A stretch of DNA of 6,773 bases from a bacterium (lineage in GTDB: Bacteria > SZUA-79 > Acidulodesulfobacterales > Acidulodesulfobacteraceae). Positions 1 to 6,266 of this stretch are shown piece after piece. The stretch lies in NCBI GenBank assembly GCA_021791295.1, contig JAJYWW010000123.1, positions 1 through 6,773 on the forward strand. Direction: 5' to 3'. A program made the translations under genes and the position numbers. The notes under the pieces were generated by a model that saw nothing but the letters and a program-made list of their open reading frames with translations, had not been told where the DNA came from and ran no database searches. The stretch's first letter is position 1, and each line of letters begins with the position of its first letter.

Positions 1-1183
1 CTGCAAAAAAATTTCTTCTACTATGGCTTCCTTAATTTACGGCCTGAAAAATTATAAAAAAGGCATAAACGTTTGCGGCGTTATCTTAAATAATATATCT
101 TCCGAAAGGCACTATGAAATAATCCGCGATGAAATCAAAGAAAATGTAGGCGGAGTAGAAGTTTTCGGCTATATTAAAAATGACGAAAATATTTTTTCGA
201 TTAAAGAACGGCATCTTGGACTTATAGTTCCGGAAGGCGGATATAAAACTGCAGAGAGCTGTAAAAACGCCGGCGGATTTTGCGGCGAAAACGAAAAAGA
301 AATAAAAGGGTTTGAAAAAACCGTTATGAAGATAAAAGAAACGGTATTTAAAAACGTAGATTTTAAATTTATGGTAAATATACTGGAAAAAAATTCTAAA
401 GATTTTATCGGATTAATTAAAAAACAGGCGGACAAAAGCTATGCTCGCAATAATAAAAAATTTAATAAAAACGCTTCAAAAATAAAAATAGCCGTTGCTT
501 TAGACGAGGCTTTCTTTTTTTATTATAATTTTAATTTTGAAATACTAAAAAGTTTCGGAGCGGAAATCGTTTTTTTCAGCCCGTTAAAGGACAGGTTTCT
601 GCCTTCCGGAATAAAAGCGGTTTACATAGGCGGCGGATATCCCGAAATTTATGCCGCCGCTTTGGAAGGCAATCGTTCCATAAAAAAAGAAATTTATGAA
701 TTCCATAAAAATAATGGTATAATATATGGCGAGTGCGGCGGACTTATGTATCTGTGCGAAAAAATTTCCTATAAGGGAGAAAGTTACGGCGCATGCGGAA
801 TTTTCCCTTTTGAAGCATCTATGGACAAAGGGGGTTTGTCGCTGGGTTACAGGACTGTCAGACTGACGGAAAATACGTTTCTTGGAGAAGCGGGTTTAAC
901 TATTAACGGGCATGAATTTCATTATTCAAAACTTCTGCCCTCTGCGCCTGCTTCAACCGGCGCGCCGCCTGTTCATGCGCCGGCGGGTTCGGCTGATTTA
1001 AAGACGGCGTCTTCCGAAACGGCGGTAAAAACCGTTGCGGAATACGAAAGTTTAAGCGCTCCGGGTATATGGAAACGGGAAGGATATAACGTTTTAAATA
1101 CTATAGGCAGTTACGTGCATCTGTCTTTTTATTCAAACAGGCTTGCGGCGGAAAATATCGTAAAATCGGCTAAAAATTTATAA
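1..1183 (+). CDS. cobB: Cobyrinate a,c-diamide synthase (CobB/CbiA family), 5' end missing
   Basis: This glutamine-dependent, ATP-using amidotransferase converts the a and c acetate side chains of cobyrinate to amides in corrin synthesis. The reading frame is open to the window edge from base 2 (C-K-K-I-S-S-T before the Met at 23), and this joins a conserved core segment (NVCGVILNNISSERHYE). The Met at 23 is therefore internal, and the N-terminal P-loop ATPase part lies upstream. Numbering from Met23, residues 50-70 hold the KERHLGL motif. The class I glutamine amidotransferase domain spans about 153-386, with the YIGGGYPE loop, the nucleophile Cys238 in GECGG, GHEFHYS at 296-302 and the catalytic His366 in GSYVHLSF. 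An unusual Ala/Pro-rich segment lies at about 306-338. The ThiC-like gene follows after 51 A-rich bases, probably in the same operon. DsrN (siroheme amidase) and CfbB are homologous alternatives; a B12-linked neighbour would favour CobB. Confidence 0.85.
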   Translation, partial: CKKISSTMASLIYGLKNYKKGINVCGVILNNISSERHYEIIRDEIKENVGGVEVFGYIKNDENIFSIKERHLGLIVPEGGYKTAESCKNAGGFCGENEKEIKGFEKTVMKIKETVFKNVDFKFMVNILEKNSKDFIGLIKKQADKSYARNNKKFNKNASKIKIAVALDEAFFFYYNFNFEILKSFGAEIVFFSPLKDRFLPSGIKAVYIGGGYPEIYAAALEGNRSIKKEIYEFHKNNGIIYGECGGLMYLCEKISYKGESYGACGIFPFEASMDKGGLSLGYRTVRLTENTFLGEAGLTINGHEFHYSKLLPSAPASTGAPPVHAPAGSADLKTASSETAVKTVAEYESLSAPGIWKREGYNVLNTIGSYVHLSFYSNRLAAENIVKSAKNL

Positions 1184-1234
1184 TAACAAAAATACAAAAA
1201 CAAAAAATAAAAAAATAAAAAGGAAAATAAAAAA

Positions 1235-2548
1235 ATGACCGAAAAAGAATATGCGTTAAAAAACGGCGGTACGAATGTTTACTCCGAAGGAATGAGGTTT
1301 GTCGCCTCTAAAGAAAATATAGAACCGGAAAATCTTAAAAAAAATATTATTAACGGCAAAGCGGTTATTTTACATAACAAAAACAAGAATAAATTCGTCG
1401 GAATAGGAAAAGGCTTGACGACTAAAATAAATGCAAGCATAGGAACTTCCACCAACCATATAAATATAGAAGAAGAGGTTGCAAAAGCCGTCATAGCCGA
1501 AAAATCCGGAGCCGATACTTTAATGGAGCTCAGCGTAGGCGGCGATTTAGACTTAATAAGAAAGGAAGTCCTGGCGAATACTTCCCTTCCGGTAGGAACC
1601 GTTCCGCTTTATCAGGCTTTCAGAGAGGCGATAGACGTTTATAAAAATCCGATAAAAATGCCCGAAGAATTAGTTTTCGACGTAATAGAAAAGCAGTGCG
1701 CCGACGGAATTTCGTTTATGGCTATTCACTCCGGTTTAAACATGATGTCTTTAGAAAGATTAAAAAAGCAGTCTTACAGATATGCCGGTCTCGTTTCAAA
1801 AGGCGGAGCCTACATGATTGCGTGGATGATAGAAAACAATAAAGAAAATCCTTTATACGAAAGATTTGAAGACGTACTTAAAATTTTAAAAAAATACGAC
1901 ACCGTTCTTAGCCTCGGCAACGGTTTGAGAGCGGGAGCGACGGCGGATTCTTTCGACAGGGCTTATATGCAGGAACTTCTTATAAACTGCGAACTTTGCG
2001 ATATCGCAAGAGATTACGGAGTTCAGGTTATAGTCGAAGGTCCCGGTCATATTCCCATTGATGAAATAGAGGCAAACGTTAAAATTCAGAAGAAAATGTC
2101 GGGGGACGCTCCTTTTTATGTTCTCGGCCCTTTAGTAACGGACGTAGCCGCAGGTTACGACCATATATCTTCGGCAATAGGCGGAGCTCTTTCGTCTTCT
2201 TTCGGCGCCGATTTTCTTTGTTACGTTACTCCGGCAGAACATCTGGGACTGCCTTCCGAAGAGGACGTGGCTATAGGCGTAAAATCCGCAAAGATTGCGG
2301 CTCATATAGGAGATATGATAAAATTAAAAAAGACGGACGACGACTTGAATATATCCAAAGCCAGAAGAGATATAGACTGGGAAGGGCAGTTCAGGCATTC
2401 TATAGACCCCGAATATTCAAGGAGTATTTTTGAATCTAAAAATAATAAGGACGAAATTGCCGGCTGCAGTATGTGCGGCGAGTTCTGCGCTCCTTTAAGG
2501 GTTAAAAAATATTTTAAATATGAAATCAAACAAGGAAAAAAAGCATAA
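1235..2548 (+). CDS. thiC/bzaF: ThiC-family radical SAM enzyme, probably 5-hydroxybenzimidazole synthase (BzaF) rather than thiamin ThiC
   Basis: ThiC turns aminoimidazole ribotide (AIR) into HMP phosphate for thiamin; its paralogue BzaF turns AIR into 5-hydroxybenzimidazole, a B12 lower-ligand precursor. The 437 residues correspond to the short form without the extra N-terminal domain. Family hallmarks are the metal ligands His272 (EGPGHIP) and His336 (TPAEHLGLP), 64 residues apart as in Caulobacter ThiC, plus the GYDHISSAIGGA segment and a C-terminal Fe-S motif Cys411-X2-Cys414-X3-Cys418. Several normally fixed ThiC positions differ: MELSVGG for MDLSTGG (94-104), IHSG for VHCG (164-167), LSLGNGLRAG for LSLGDGLRPG, and AAHIGDM for AAHAADL. 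From memory these match BzaF-type sequences. The cobB-like gene is upstream, and no TPP riboswitch fits in the gap. AGGA at 1221-1224 supports the ATG at 1235. Family assignment is firm; BzaF versus ThiC is my inference at about 0.6. Confidence 0.9.
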   Translation: MTEKEYALKNGGTNVYSEGMRFVASKENIEPENLKKNIINGKAVILHNKNKNKFVGIGKGLTTKINASIGTSTNHINIEEEVAKAVIAEKSGADTLMELSVGGDLDLIRKEVLANTSLPVGTVPLYQAFREAIDVYKNPIKMPEELVFDVIEKQCADGISFMAIHSGLNMMSLERLKKQSYRYAGLVSKGGAYMIAWMIENNKENPLYERFEDVLKILKKYDTVLSLGNGLRAGATADSFDRAYMQELLINCELCDIARDYGVQVIVEGPGHIPIDEIEANVKIQKKMSGDAPFYVLGPLVTDVAAGYDHISSAIGGALSSSFGADFLCYVTPAEHLGLPSEEDVAIGVKSAKIAAHIGDMIKLKKTDDDLNISKARRDIDWEGQFRHSIDPEYSRSIFESKNNKDEIAGCSMCGEFCAPLRVKKYFKYEIKQGKKA

Positions 2549-2828
2549 TATTAAATATGCCCCGTTTATTATATTTTCGACCGTATTTATTTTGATAATA
2601 ATTTTTAGCATAAAGGGCGTTATAAGAGTTTACAGGCTCAGGTCGGAACAGCTTGCCGTGCGGAAAAATATTGCCGAAATTAAGAAAAAAAACGAGAAAA
2701 TAGAAAAGCGGATACGCGAACTCACATATAACAAGCAGTATATCGCCTATATAGCCCGCGAAAAACTAAATATGATTAGACCGGGCGAAATTGTATTTAA
2801 ATTTATAGGCAAAAAACATAAAAAATAA
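2520..2828 (+). CDS. ftsB: FtsB/DivIC-family septum formation initiator protein
   Basis: A 102-residue bitopic membrane protein with the usual FtsB/DivIC layout: a short basic cytoplasmic tail (1-12), one transmembrane helix at about 13-34, a charged coiled coil at about 38-70 (KKKNEKIEKRIREL), then the conserved tail resembling E-x-IARE-x-L-x-M-x-x-PGE (YIAREKLNMIRPGEIVFKF, about 77-95). In the family this protein links the early and late divisome through FtsL and FtsQ. The ATG at 2520 lies inside the end of the ThiC-like gene, a 29-base overlap; the nearest G-rich stretch (AAGGG, 2497-2501) is too far for an ideal Shine-Dalgarno, so translational coupling is likely. A shorter form starting near an AAGGA at 2532-2536 would need a rare ATT start and is less likely. 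The gene is often beside eno in other bacteria, but eno is not seen here. The ftsB symbol rests on architecture; divIC would be equally fair. Confidence 0.75.
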   Translation: MKSNKEKKHNIKYAPFIIFSTVFILIIIFSIKGVIRVYRLRSEQLAVRKNIAEIKKKNEKIEKRIRELTYNKQYIAYIAREKLNMIRPGEIVFKFIGKKHKK

Positions 2829-2835
2829 CCTGATT

Positions 2836-4377
2836 CTATAAAATTTCAAAATATTCGGGATAAAACCCGTCCTGCATTTTTATATTTATCTTTTTCTTTA
2901 TTTTAGATTCAAGGGCGTTAAGCATTTTTTCGTTTTCGTACAGCTTGCCCATAACGCTTGGGTTAACCGTTACGGTTATTTTTCTTGCCTTAGTTTTTTT
3001 GGCAAACGCCGAAACAGCTCTCAGTACTTCAAAACATATAGTTTGAGCTGATTTTATCATACCCGAACCTTCGCACATAGGGCAGTGTTCCAGAAACGTA
3101 GAGACGAGACTGTTGCCCGTCCTTTTTCTCGTCATTTCGACGAGACCGAGTTCGGTTATTTTATTTATGGTAGTTTTAACCCTGTCTTTTTTAAGGCATT
3201 CTTCAAGCGTTCTGTAAACTTTTTCTTTATCCGACTCTTTATTCATATCTATAAAATCTATAACTATAATTCCGCCGATATTTCTCAGCCTCAGCTGGAA
3301 TGCAATTTCCTTTGCGGATTCTAAGTTGGTTTTTAAAATAGTATCGTCGAAATTTCTTTTGCCTACGAATTTTCCGGTATTTACGTCGATAGCCGTAAGG
3401 GCTTCCGCATGGTCTATTATTATATAGCCGCCGGATTTAAGCCATACTTTTTTATTTAAAGCTTTAGCTATTTCCTTTTCTATTCCGTATGAATCGAAGA
3501 GCGATACGCCGTTTTTATTTTTATAAAGCTGGAGTATGTCTAAATATTCAGGGGATTGAATAGAAAGAAAATCGATAATATTTTGGTATTCGTCTTTATC
3601 GTCTATAATTATTTTATCGAATTTTTTATTCAGGAAATCTCTCAGTACCCTTAAAGAAAGGCTTATATCTTTAAATATAAGTTTAGGCGCTTTTGCTTCG
3701 GTCTGTTTTTTATATATATCGCTCCATAGGTTCGTAAGAAATTTAATATCTCTTTCTATGTCTATTTCGGAAGCGTTTTCGGCGGCGGTTCTTATAATAA
3801 AGCCCGTTCCCTCTTTTCTGTATTTTTTAACTAAGTTTTTCAGCCTTTTTTTCTCTTCGTCGCTTTTTATTTTTCTTGAAATTCCTATAGACGAAGACGT
3901 CGGCATATATACCAGAAACCTTCCGGGCAGGGAGATATGGCTCGTTACTCTTGCACCCTTAGTTTTTACGGGTTCTTTTGCTATCTGAACAAGTATCTCC
4001 TGATTTTTTTTAATCAGCTGGTCTATGGTAAGATGATTTTTTTTGCCTTTTTTGGCTTTACGGTTCTTTTTTTCCGTTTCTATAACGTCGTTGTCTCCTT
4101 CTTCGCTTAAGCCGCTTTCGGATTCAAAAAAATCGTAATCGGCAGTTTCTATTTCGTAAAAATCTCCCGCATAAAGAAACGCGGATTTTTCCCACCCTAT
4201 ATCTATAAAAGATGCCTGAATCCCCGGAAGCACCTGAGTAACCTTTCCTTTATAAATATTTCCGTGCTTGGGAGTCGATTCGTCGCGTTCTATAAATATT
4301 TCCGTAAGTATTCCGTCTTCCATTAATGCTATTCTCGTTTCAAAATCGTCTTTACTTACGACAAGTTCCGTAGTCAA
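2836..4377 (-). CDS. rng: Ribonuclease G/E family endoribonuclease
   Basis: A single-strand-specific endoribonuclease for rRNA/tRNA processing and mRNA turnover. The 513 residues contain the catalytic half without the long RNase E scaffold tail, so RNase G is the better name. An N-terminal strand segment (TTELVV...ETRIALMEDG) leads into an S1 RNA-binding domain at about 36-140, starting GNIYKGKVTQVLPGIQASFIDIG. A charged insertion at about 82-115 interrupts that domain. The DNase I-like part carries the Mg ligands Asp331 (AIDVNTGKF) and Asp374 (VIDFIDM), equivalent to Asp303 and Asp346 of E. coli RNase E. Cys432 and Cys435 (CPMCEGSG) are the Zn-link. The start is TTG, chosen because GGAG sits six bases upstream (4384-4387 on this strand) and the N-terminus aligns with the family. 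The gene diverges from the four-cysteine gene and converges on the ftsB-like gene, with seven bases between stops. Confidence 0.95.
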   Translation of the reverse strand: MTTELVVSKDDFETRIALMEDGILTEIFIERDESTPKHGNIYKGKVTQVLPGIQASFIDIGWEKSAFLYAGDFYEIETADYDFFESESGLSEEGDNDVIETEKKNRKAKKGKKNHLTIDQLIKKNQEILVQIAKEPVKTKGARVTSHISLPGRFLVYMPTSSSIGISRKIKSDEEKKRLKNLVKKYRKEGTGFIIRTAAENASEIDIERDIKFLTNLWSDIYKKQTEAKAPKLIFKDISLSLRVLRDFLNKKFDKIIIDDKDEYQNIIDFLSIQSPEYLDILQLYKNKNGVSLFDSYGIEKEIAKALNKKVWLKSGGYIIIDHAEALTAIDVNTGKFVGKRNFDDTILKTNLESAKEIAFQLRLRNIGGIIVIDFIDMNKESDKEKVYRTLEECLKKDRVKTTINKITELGLVEMTRKRTGNSLVSTFLEHCPMCEGSGMIKSAQTICFEVLRAVSAFAKKTKARKITVTVNPSVMGKLYENEKMLNALESKIKKKINIKMQDGFYPEYFEIL

Positions 4378-4485
4378 ATTTATCTCCGTATATATCTAAT
4401 TTTATTATATTATTAATTATATCTTATTAGGTCGATATTATTTTATCATATTTGCGGTTAAGTTTTTACAAATTTATGCAGATAT

Positions 4486-4515
4486 ATAATATATATTTTT
4501 ATAATATATTTTTTT
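4486..4515. repeat. Imperfect 15-base tandem duplication (2 copies)
   Basis: Copy one (4486-4500) reads ATAATATATATTTTT and copy two (4501-4515) reads ATAATATATTTTTTT, with 14 of 15 positions identical. It lies in the divergent promoter region and may simply reflect slippage in AT-rich DNA, or may add DNA curvature or an UP-like element upstream of the extended -10 at 4546. Confidence 0.4.
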
Positions 4516-4545
4516 TATTTGGATTTTTTTTAATAATATGTGATA

Positions 4546-4554
4546 TGATATAAT
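4546..4554 (+). promoter_or_regulatory. Extended -10 promoter element for the four-cysteine/SPOR gene pair
   Basis: TG, one base, then a perfect TATAAT form a textbook extended -10 box, which can work without a strong -35. The expected start point is near 4561, giving a leader of roughly 43 bases that contains the AGAGGA ribosome binding site at 4588-4593. High local A+T makes chance occurrence possible. Confidence 0.45.
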
Positions 4555-4603
4555 AAAATCATTAAATTTTTTTTATGTTTTAAAAAAAGAGGATATATAT
4601 ATT

Positions 4604-4789
4604 ATGGATGAAAATGTGGTGTTATGCGCTGTATGCAGTTGGCGGAGCGTCTGCAAAAAAAAATACAGCATATCCGGAATAGAAATTTTTAACTGTCCGG
4701 ATTTTTCGAGGGATGTATCATTTACTATTTCCGGCATAGAAGAATTTATGAATTTTATTAATAATTTTAAAAACGACAGGTTGAATTAA
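4604..4789 (+). CDS. Small four-cysteine protein of unknown function (possible metal or Fe-S binder)
   Basis: A 61-residue protein with four cysteines arranged Cys8-X2-Cys11-X5-Cys17-X13-Cys31, in the context CAVCSWRSVC...FNCPDFSRDV. The spacing and the CPDFSRD segment look like a small zinc- or iron-sulfur-binding domain; I recall similar short proteins (C-x-x-C-x-W-R-x-x-C ... CPD[YF][ST]RD) in Deltaproteobacteria but know no proven function. There is no signal peptide or membrane segment, so it is probably cytoplasmic. The ATG at 4604 is supported by AGAGGA at 4588-4593. The stop codon is one base before the start of the SPOR-domain gene, so the two are surely cotranscribed and probably translationally coupled. 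Size, conserved-looking cysteines and tight spacing argue that it is real. It could act as a folding or redox accessory, but that is speculation. Confidence 0.75.
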   Translation: MDENVVLCAVCSWRSVCKKKYSISGIEIFNCPDFSRDVSFTISGIEEFMNFINNFKNDRLN

Positions 4790-4790
4790 T

Positions 4791-5465
4791 TTGAAAAAAG
4801 ATAAAATTACCGCGGTAATAGTTTTTTTAACGGTTATATTTATTGTTTTTGTTTTCGGACTTTATATAGGGAAAAAGTTTTCTTCTAAAAGTCCTAAAGA
4901 GGGAATAATAAAAGAATCTGCGTTAAAAAAGGGAGGCGGATCTTTTTTTAATGGAAGCGGTAAAACGCAAAACGGCGGAACGGGCACGGGTGCTGTCAAG
5001 AATATAAAGTTTGCTCCGATTTCCAAACTTTCAGCTTTAAAAAAAGGAAAAGCCGGAAAAAAGACGAAAAAAACGTCGCAGAAAAATAAGACCGAGAAAC
5101 CGGTTCAGCAAAAACCTGTCGTAAAAACTAAGATAGTGTATGTAAAAAAGCCCGTATATGTTTATAAGTATAAATACATAAAAACTCCGGCGGCTACGCC
5201 TAATCATTTTAATTCTAAAGTTTATTATACGATTCAGGTAGTTGCCCTTTCAAAATATTCTCAGGCTAAAGCTATGGCGGATAAATTAAATTCTATGGGT
5301 TTTTTTGCCTATATAGTTCCTATTTCCGTAAACGGAAAATCCGGAAAAGCCGTTTATCAGCAGGTCAGAGTAGGAAAGTTCGCTACGGAACAAGGCGCAA
5401 AGTCCGTAGAAGGCGTAATTGCACAGAAATTTAAAGTAAAGCCTTACGTAATAAAAGTAGATTAG
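4791..5465 (+). CDS. Membrane-anchored SPOR-domain protein, FtsN/DedD-like
   Basis: SPOR domains bind peptidoglycan strands stripped of stem peptides at the division septum, so this protein probably localises to the septal wall. The 224 residues comprise a short basic cytoplasmic tail, one transmembrane helix at about 7-27, a long Lys/Gly/Thr-rich periplasmic linker at about 30-140, and a C-terminal SPOR domain at about 144-223 (YYTIQVVALSKYSQAKAMADKL ... YQQVRVGKFATEQGA ... KPYVIKVD). The linker ends in an unusual Val/Tyr/Lys alternation (VYVKKPVYVYKYKYIK). The start is TTG at 4791: an in-frame TGA at 4782-4784 excludes an earlier start, and there is only a weak AGG upstream, consistent with coupling to the preceding four-cysteine gene. 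FtsN and DedD share this architecture but are not distinguishable by sequence outside SPOR, so no symbol is given. Confidence 0.88.
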   Translation: MKKDKITAVIVFLTVIFIVFVFGLYIGKKFSSKSPKEGIIKESALKKGGGSFFNGSGKTQNGGTGTGAVKNIKFAPISKLSALKKGKAGKKTKKTSQKNKTEKPVQQKPVVKTKIVYVKKPVYVYKYKYIKTPAATPNHFNSKVYYTIQVVALSKYSQAKAMADKLNSMGFFAYIVPISVNGKSGKAVYQQVRVGKFATEQGAKSVEGVIAQKFKVKPYVIKVD

Positions 5466-5534
5466 GATAAATAACATATTTTAAGTCATTTTTACAGCTC
5501 CGCAATATTTTTTTACTTTTCTTTTTTTTACTTC

Positions 5535-5563
5535 TTGACACTTTTTTAAAAATAATATATATT
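5535..5563 (+). promoter_or_regulatory. Sigma-70 promoter of the peroxiredoxin gene
   Basis: A perfect -35 box TTGACA (5535-5540) is followed by an ideal 17-base spacer and a -10 box TATATT (5558-5563, five of six consensus). Transcription should begin near 5570, giving a leader of about 55 bases before the ATG at 5625. This is the best promoter in the window, and with the near-perfect ribosome binding site it predicts strong expression. Confidence 0.8.
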
Positions 5564-5564
5564 A

Positions 5565-5588
5565 ATTATTAATTAATAATCATTACTA
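5565..5588. promoter_or_regulatory. Palindrome and PerR/Fur-like site at the peroxiredoxin transcription start
   Basis: ATTATTAATTAATAAT at 5565-5580 is a perfect 16-base palindrome directly after the -10 box, spanning the predicted start point. Overlapping it, TAATAATCATTACTA (5574-5588) matches 11 of 14 defined positions of the PerR box TTATAATNATTATAA and shares ATAATCATTA with the Fur consensus. A repressor bound here would block initiation, and PerR is a common regulator of peroxidase genes. The local A+T richness weakens the statistical case. Confidence 0.4.
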
Positions 5589-5611
5589 AATTTTAAACCA
5601 TCATTAAAAAT

Positions 5612-5618
5612 AAGGAGG
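5612..5618 (+). promoter_or_regulatory. Near-perfect Shine-Dalgarno of the peroxiredoxin gene
   Basis: AAGGAGG lies six bases before the ATG at 5625, the strongest ribosome binding site in the window. It fixes this start; the ATG at 5620 is out of frame and too close to it. Confidence 0.85.
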
Positions 5619-5624
5619 TATGTT

Positions 5625-6245
5625 ATGTGTGAAAGTTACGAAGAATTTGAAATTGCCGCTATTGGCAAACCGGTTCCTTCTTTTGGGGAAATTAATACTT
5701 ACGACCCTAAAACCGGAGGATTTGGAAAATTCAGTTTAGAAGAAGCTAAAAAAGATAAAAAATGGACTATTTTGGTATTTTATCCTGCGGATTATACTTT
5801 CGTATGTCCGACTGAACTTGCAGACTATGCCGAAAAACAGGAAGAGATAGAAAAAATTGGCGGACGCATAGTTTCAGTCAGCACGGACACTCAATTTGTC
5901 CATATGGCTTGGCAGAGAGACGAAAAACTTTTAGAAAACGTAAAGTTTACTATGGGAGCAGATCCGACCGGAAAAGTTTCGAGGCTGTTCGATGTTTACG
6001 ATGAAGCGTCCGGACTTGCGTTCAGAGGCACTTTTATTATAAATCCCGAAGGAGTTTTAGTCGCGTCCGAAGTAAATTTCTATAACGTTGGAAGAAATGC
6101 AGACGAACTCGTCAGAAAATTAGAAGCCAACATATATGTTGCGGCGCATTCGGACGAAGTATGTCCTGCAAAGTGGCATAAGGGCGGAAAAACTATTAAA
6201 CCGGGACCAAATGCGGTAGGTAAAGTTTACGAAGCATTAAAATAA
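5625..6245 (+). CDS. Typical 2-Cys peroxiredoxin (AhpC/Prx1 type)
   Basis: A cytosolic thiol peroxidase that reduces hydrogen peroxide, alkyl hydroperoxides and probably peroxynitrite. The 206 residues have the thioredoxin fold with active site Pro54-x3-Thr58-x2-Cys61 (YPADYTFVCPTEL), where Cys61 is the peroxidatic cysteine. Arg134 (AFRGTF) completes the catalytic site, and the resolving Cys180 is in the DEVCPAKW motif near the C-terminus. These two cysteines form the intersubunit disulfide, reduced by AhpF or a thioredoxin-type partner; none is encoded here. The eukaryote-like C-terminal YF extension is missing (the protein ends VYEALK), consistent with a bacterial form resistant to overoxidation. 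The gene is monocistronic by context, with its own strong promoter and ribosome binding site upstream and a hairpin downstream. A palindrome over the transcription start suggests peroxide-responsive control. The symbol could be ahpC or prx; I leave it blank. Confidence 0.95.
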   Translation: MCESYEEFEIAAIGKPVPSFGEINTYDPKTGGFGKFSLEEAKKDKKWTILVFYPADYTFVCPTELADYAEKQEEIEKIGGRIVSVSTDTQFVHMAWQRDEKLLENVKFTMGADPTGKVSRLFDVYDEASGLAFRGTFIINPEGVLVASEVNFYNVGRNADELVRKLEANIYVAAHSDEVCPAKWHKGGKTIKPGPNAVGKVYEALK

Positions 6246-6266
6246 ATAATTAAGTTTTTATCCCCG

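Larger units (their letters stand above)
4378..4603. promoter_or_regulatory. AT-rich divergent intergenic region with candidate promoters
   Basis: This 226-base gap separates the divergently transcribed RNase G and four-cysteine genes and is extremely AT-rich, so TATAAT-like strings are expected by chance. Toward the plus strand, the best candidate is an extended -10 element at 4546-4554 (TGaTATAAT) about 50 bases before the ATG, without a good -35. A second is TTTACA (4465-4470) with TAATAT (4487-4492), 16-base spacer. Toward RNase G, TTGTAA (4466-4471) and TATGAT (4445-4450), read on the minus strand with a 15-base spacer, are a weak pair. An imperfect 15-base tandem duplication lies at 4486-4515. 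I see no RNA gene or further reading frame. Confidence 0.4.

Noticed and set aside
23..25. ATG as the true start of the cobB-family gene
   Set aside because: The frame stays open upstream to the window edge, the sequence just before and after matches an internal conserved CobB segment, and the ATPase P-loop part is absent, so the gene begins outside the window.
1184..1234. TPP riboswitch in front of the ThiC-like gene
   Set aside because: The gap is 51 A-rich bases with no THI-box (CTGAGA) or hairpin, and is shorter than the aptamer.
2218..2433. 71-codon open frame in another phase within the ThiC-like gene
   Set aside because: Arg/Gly-rich translation of an overlapping frame inside a conserved gene; no start signals.
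3758..3988. Plus-strand open frame of 76 codons opposite RNase G
   Set aside because: It lies wholly within the well-supported rng gene on the other strand, has no ribosome site and resembles no protein; it is a frame shadow.
4486..4515. AT-rich tandem copies as a replication origin or iteron array
   Set aside because: Only two short imperfect copies, with no DnaA boxes or replication gene nearby.
5286..5477. Minus-strand open frame opposite the SPOR domain
   Set aside because: Antisense shadow of a conserved domain, without ribosome binding site or recognisable product.
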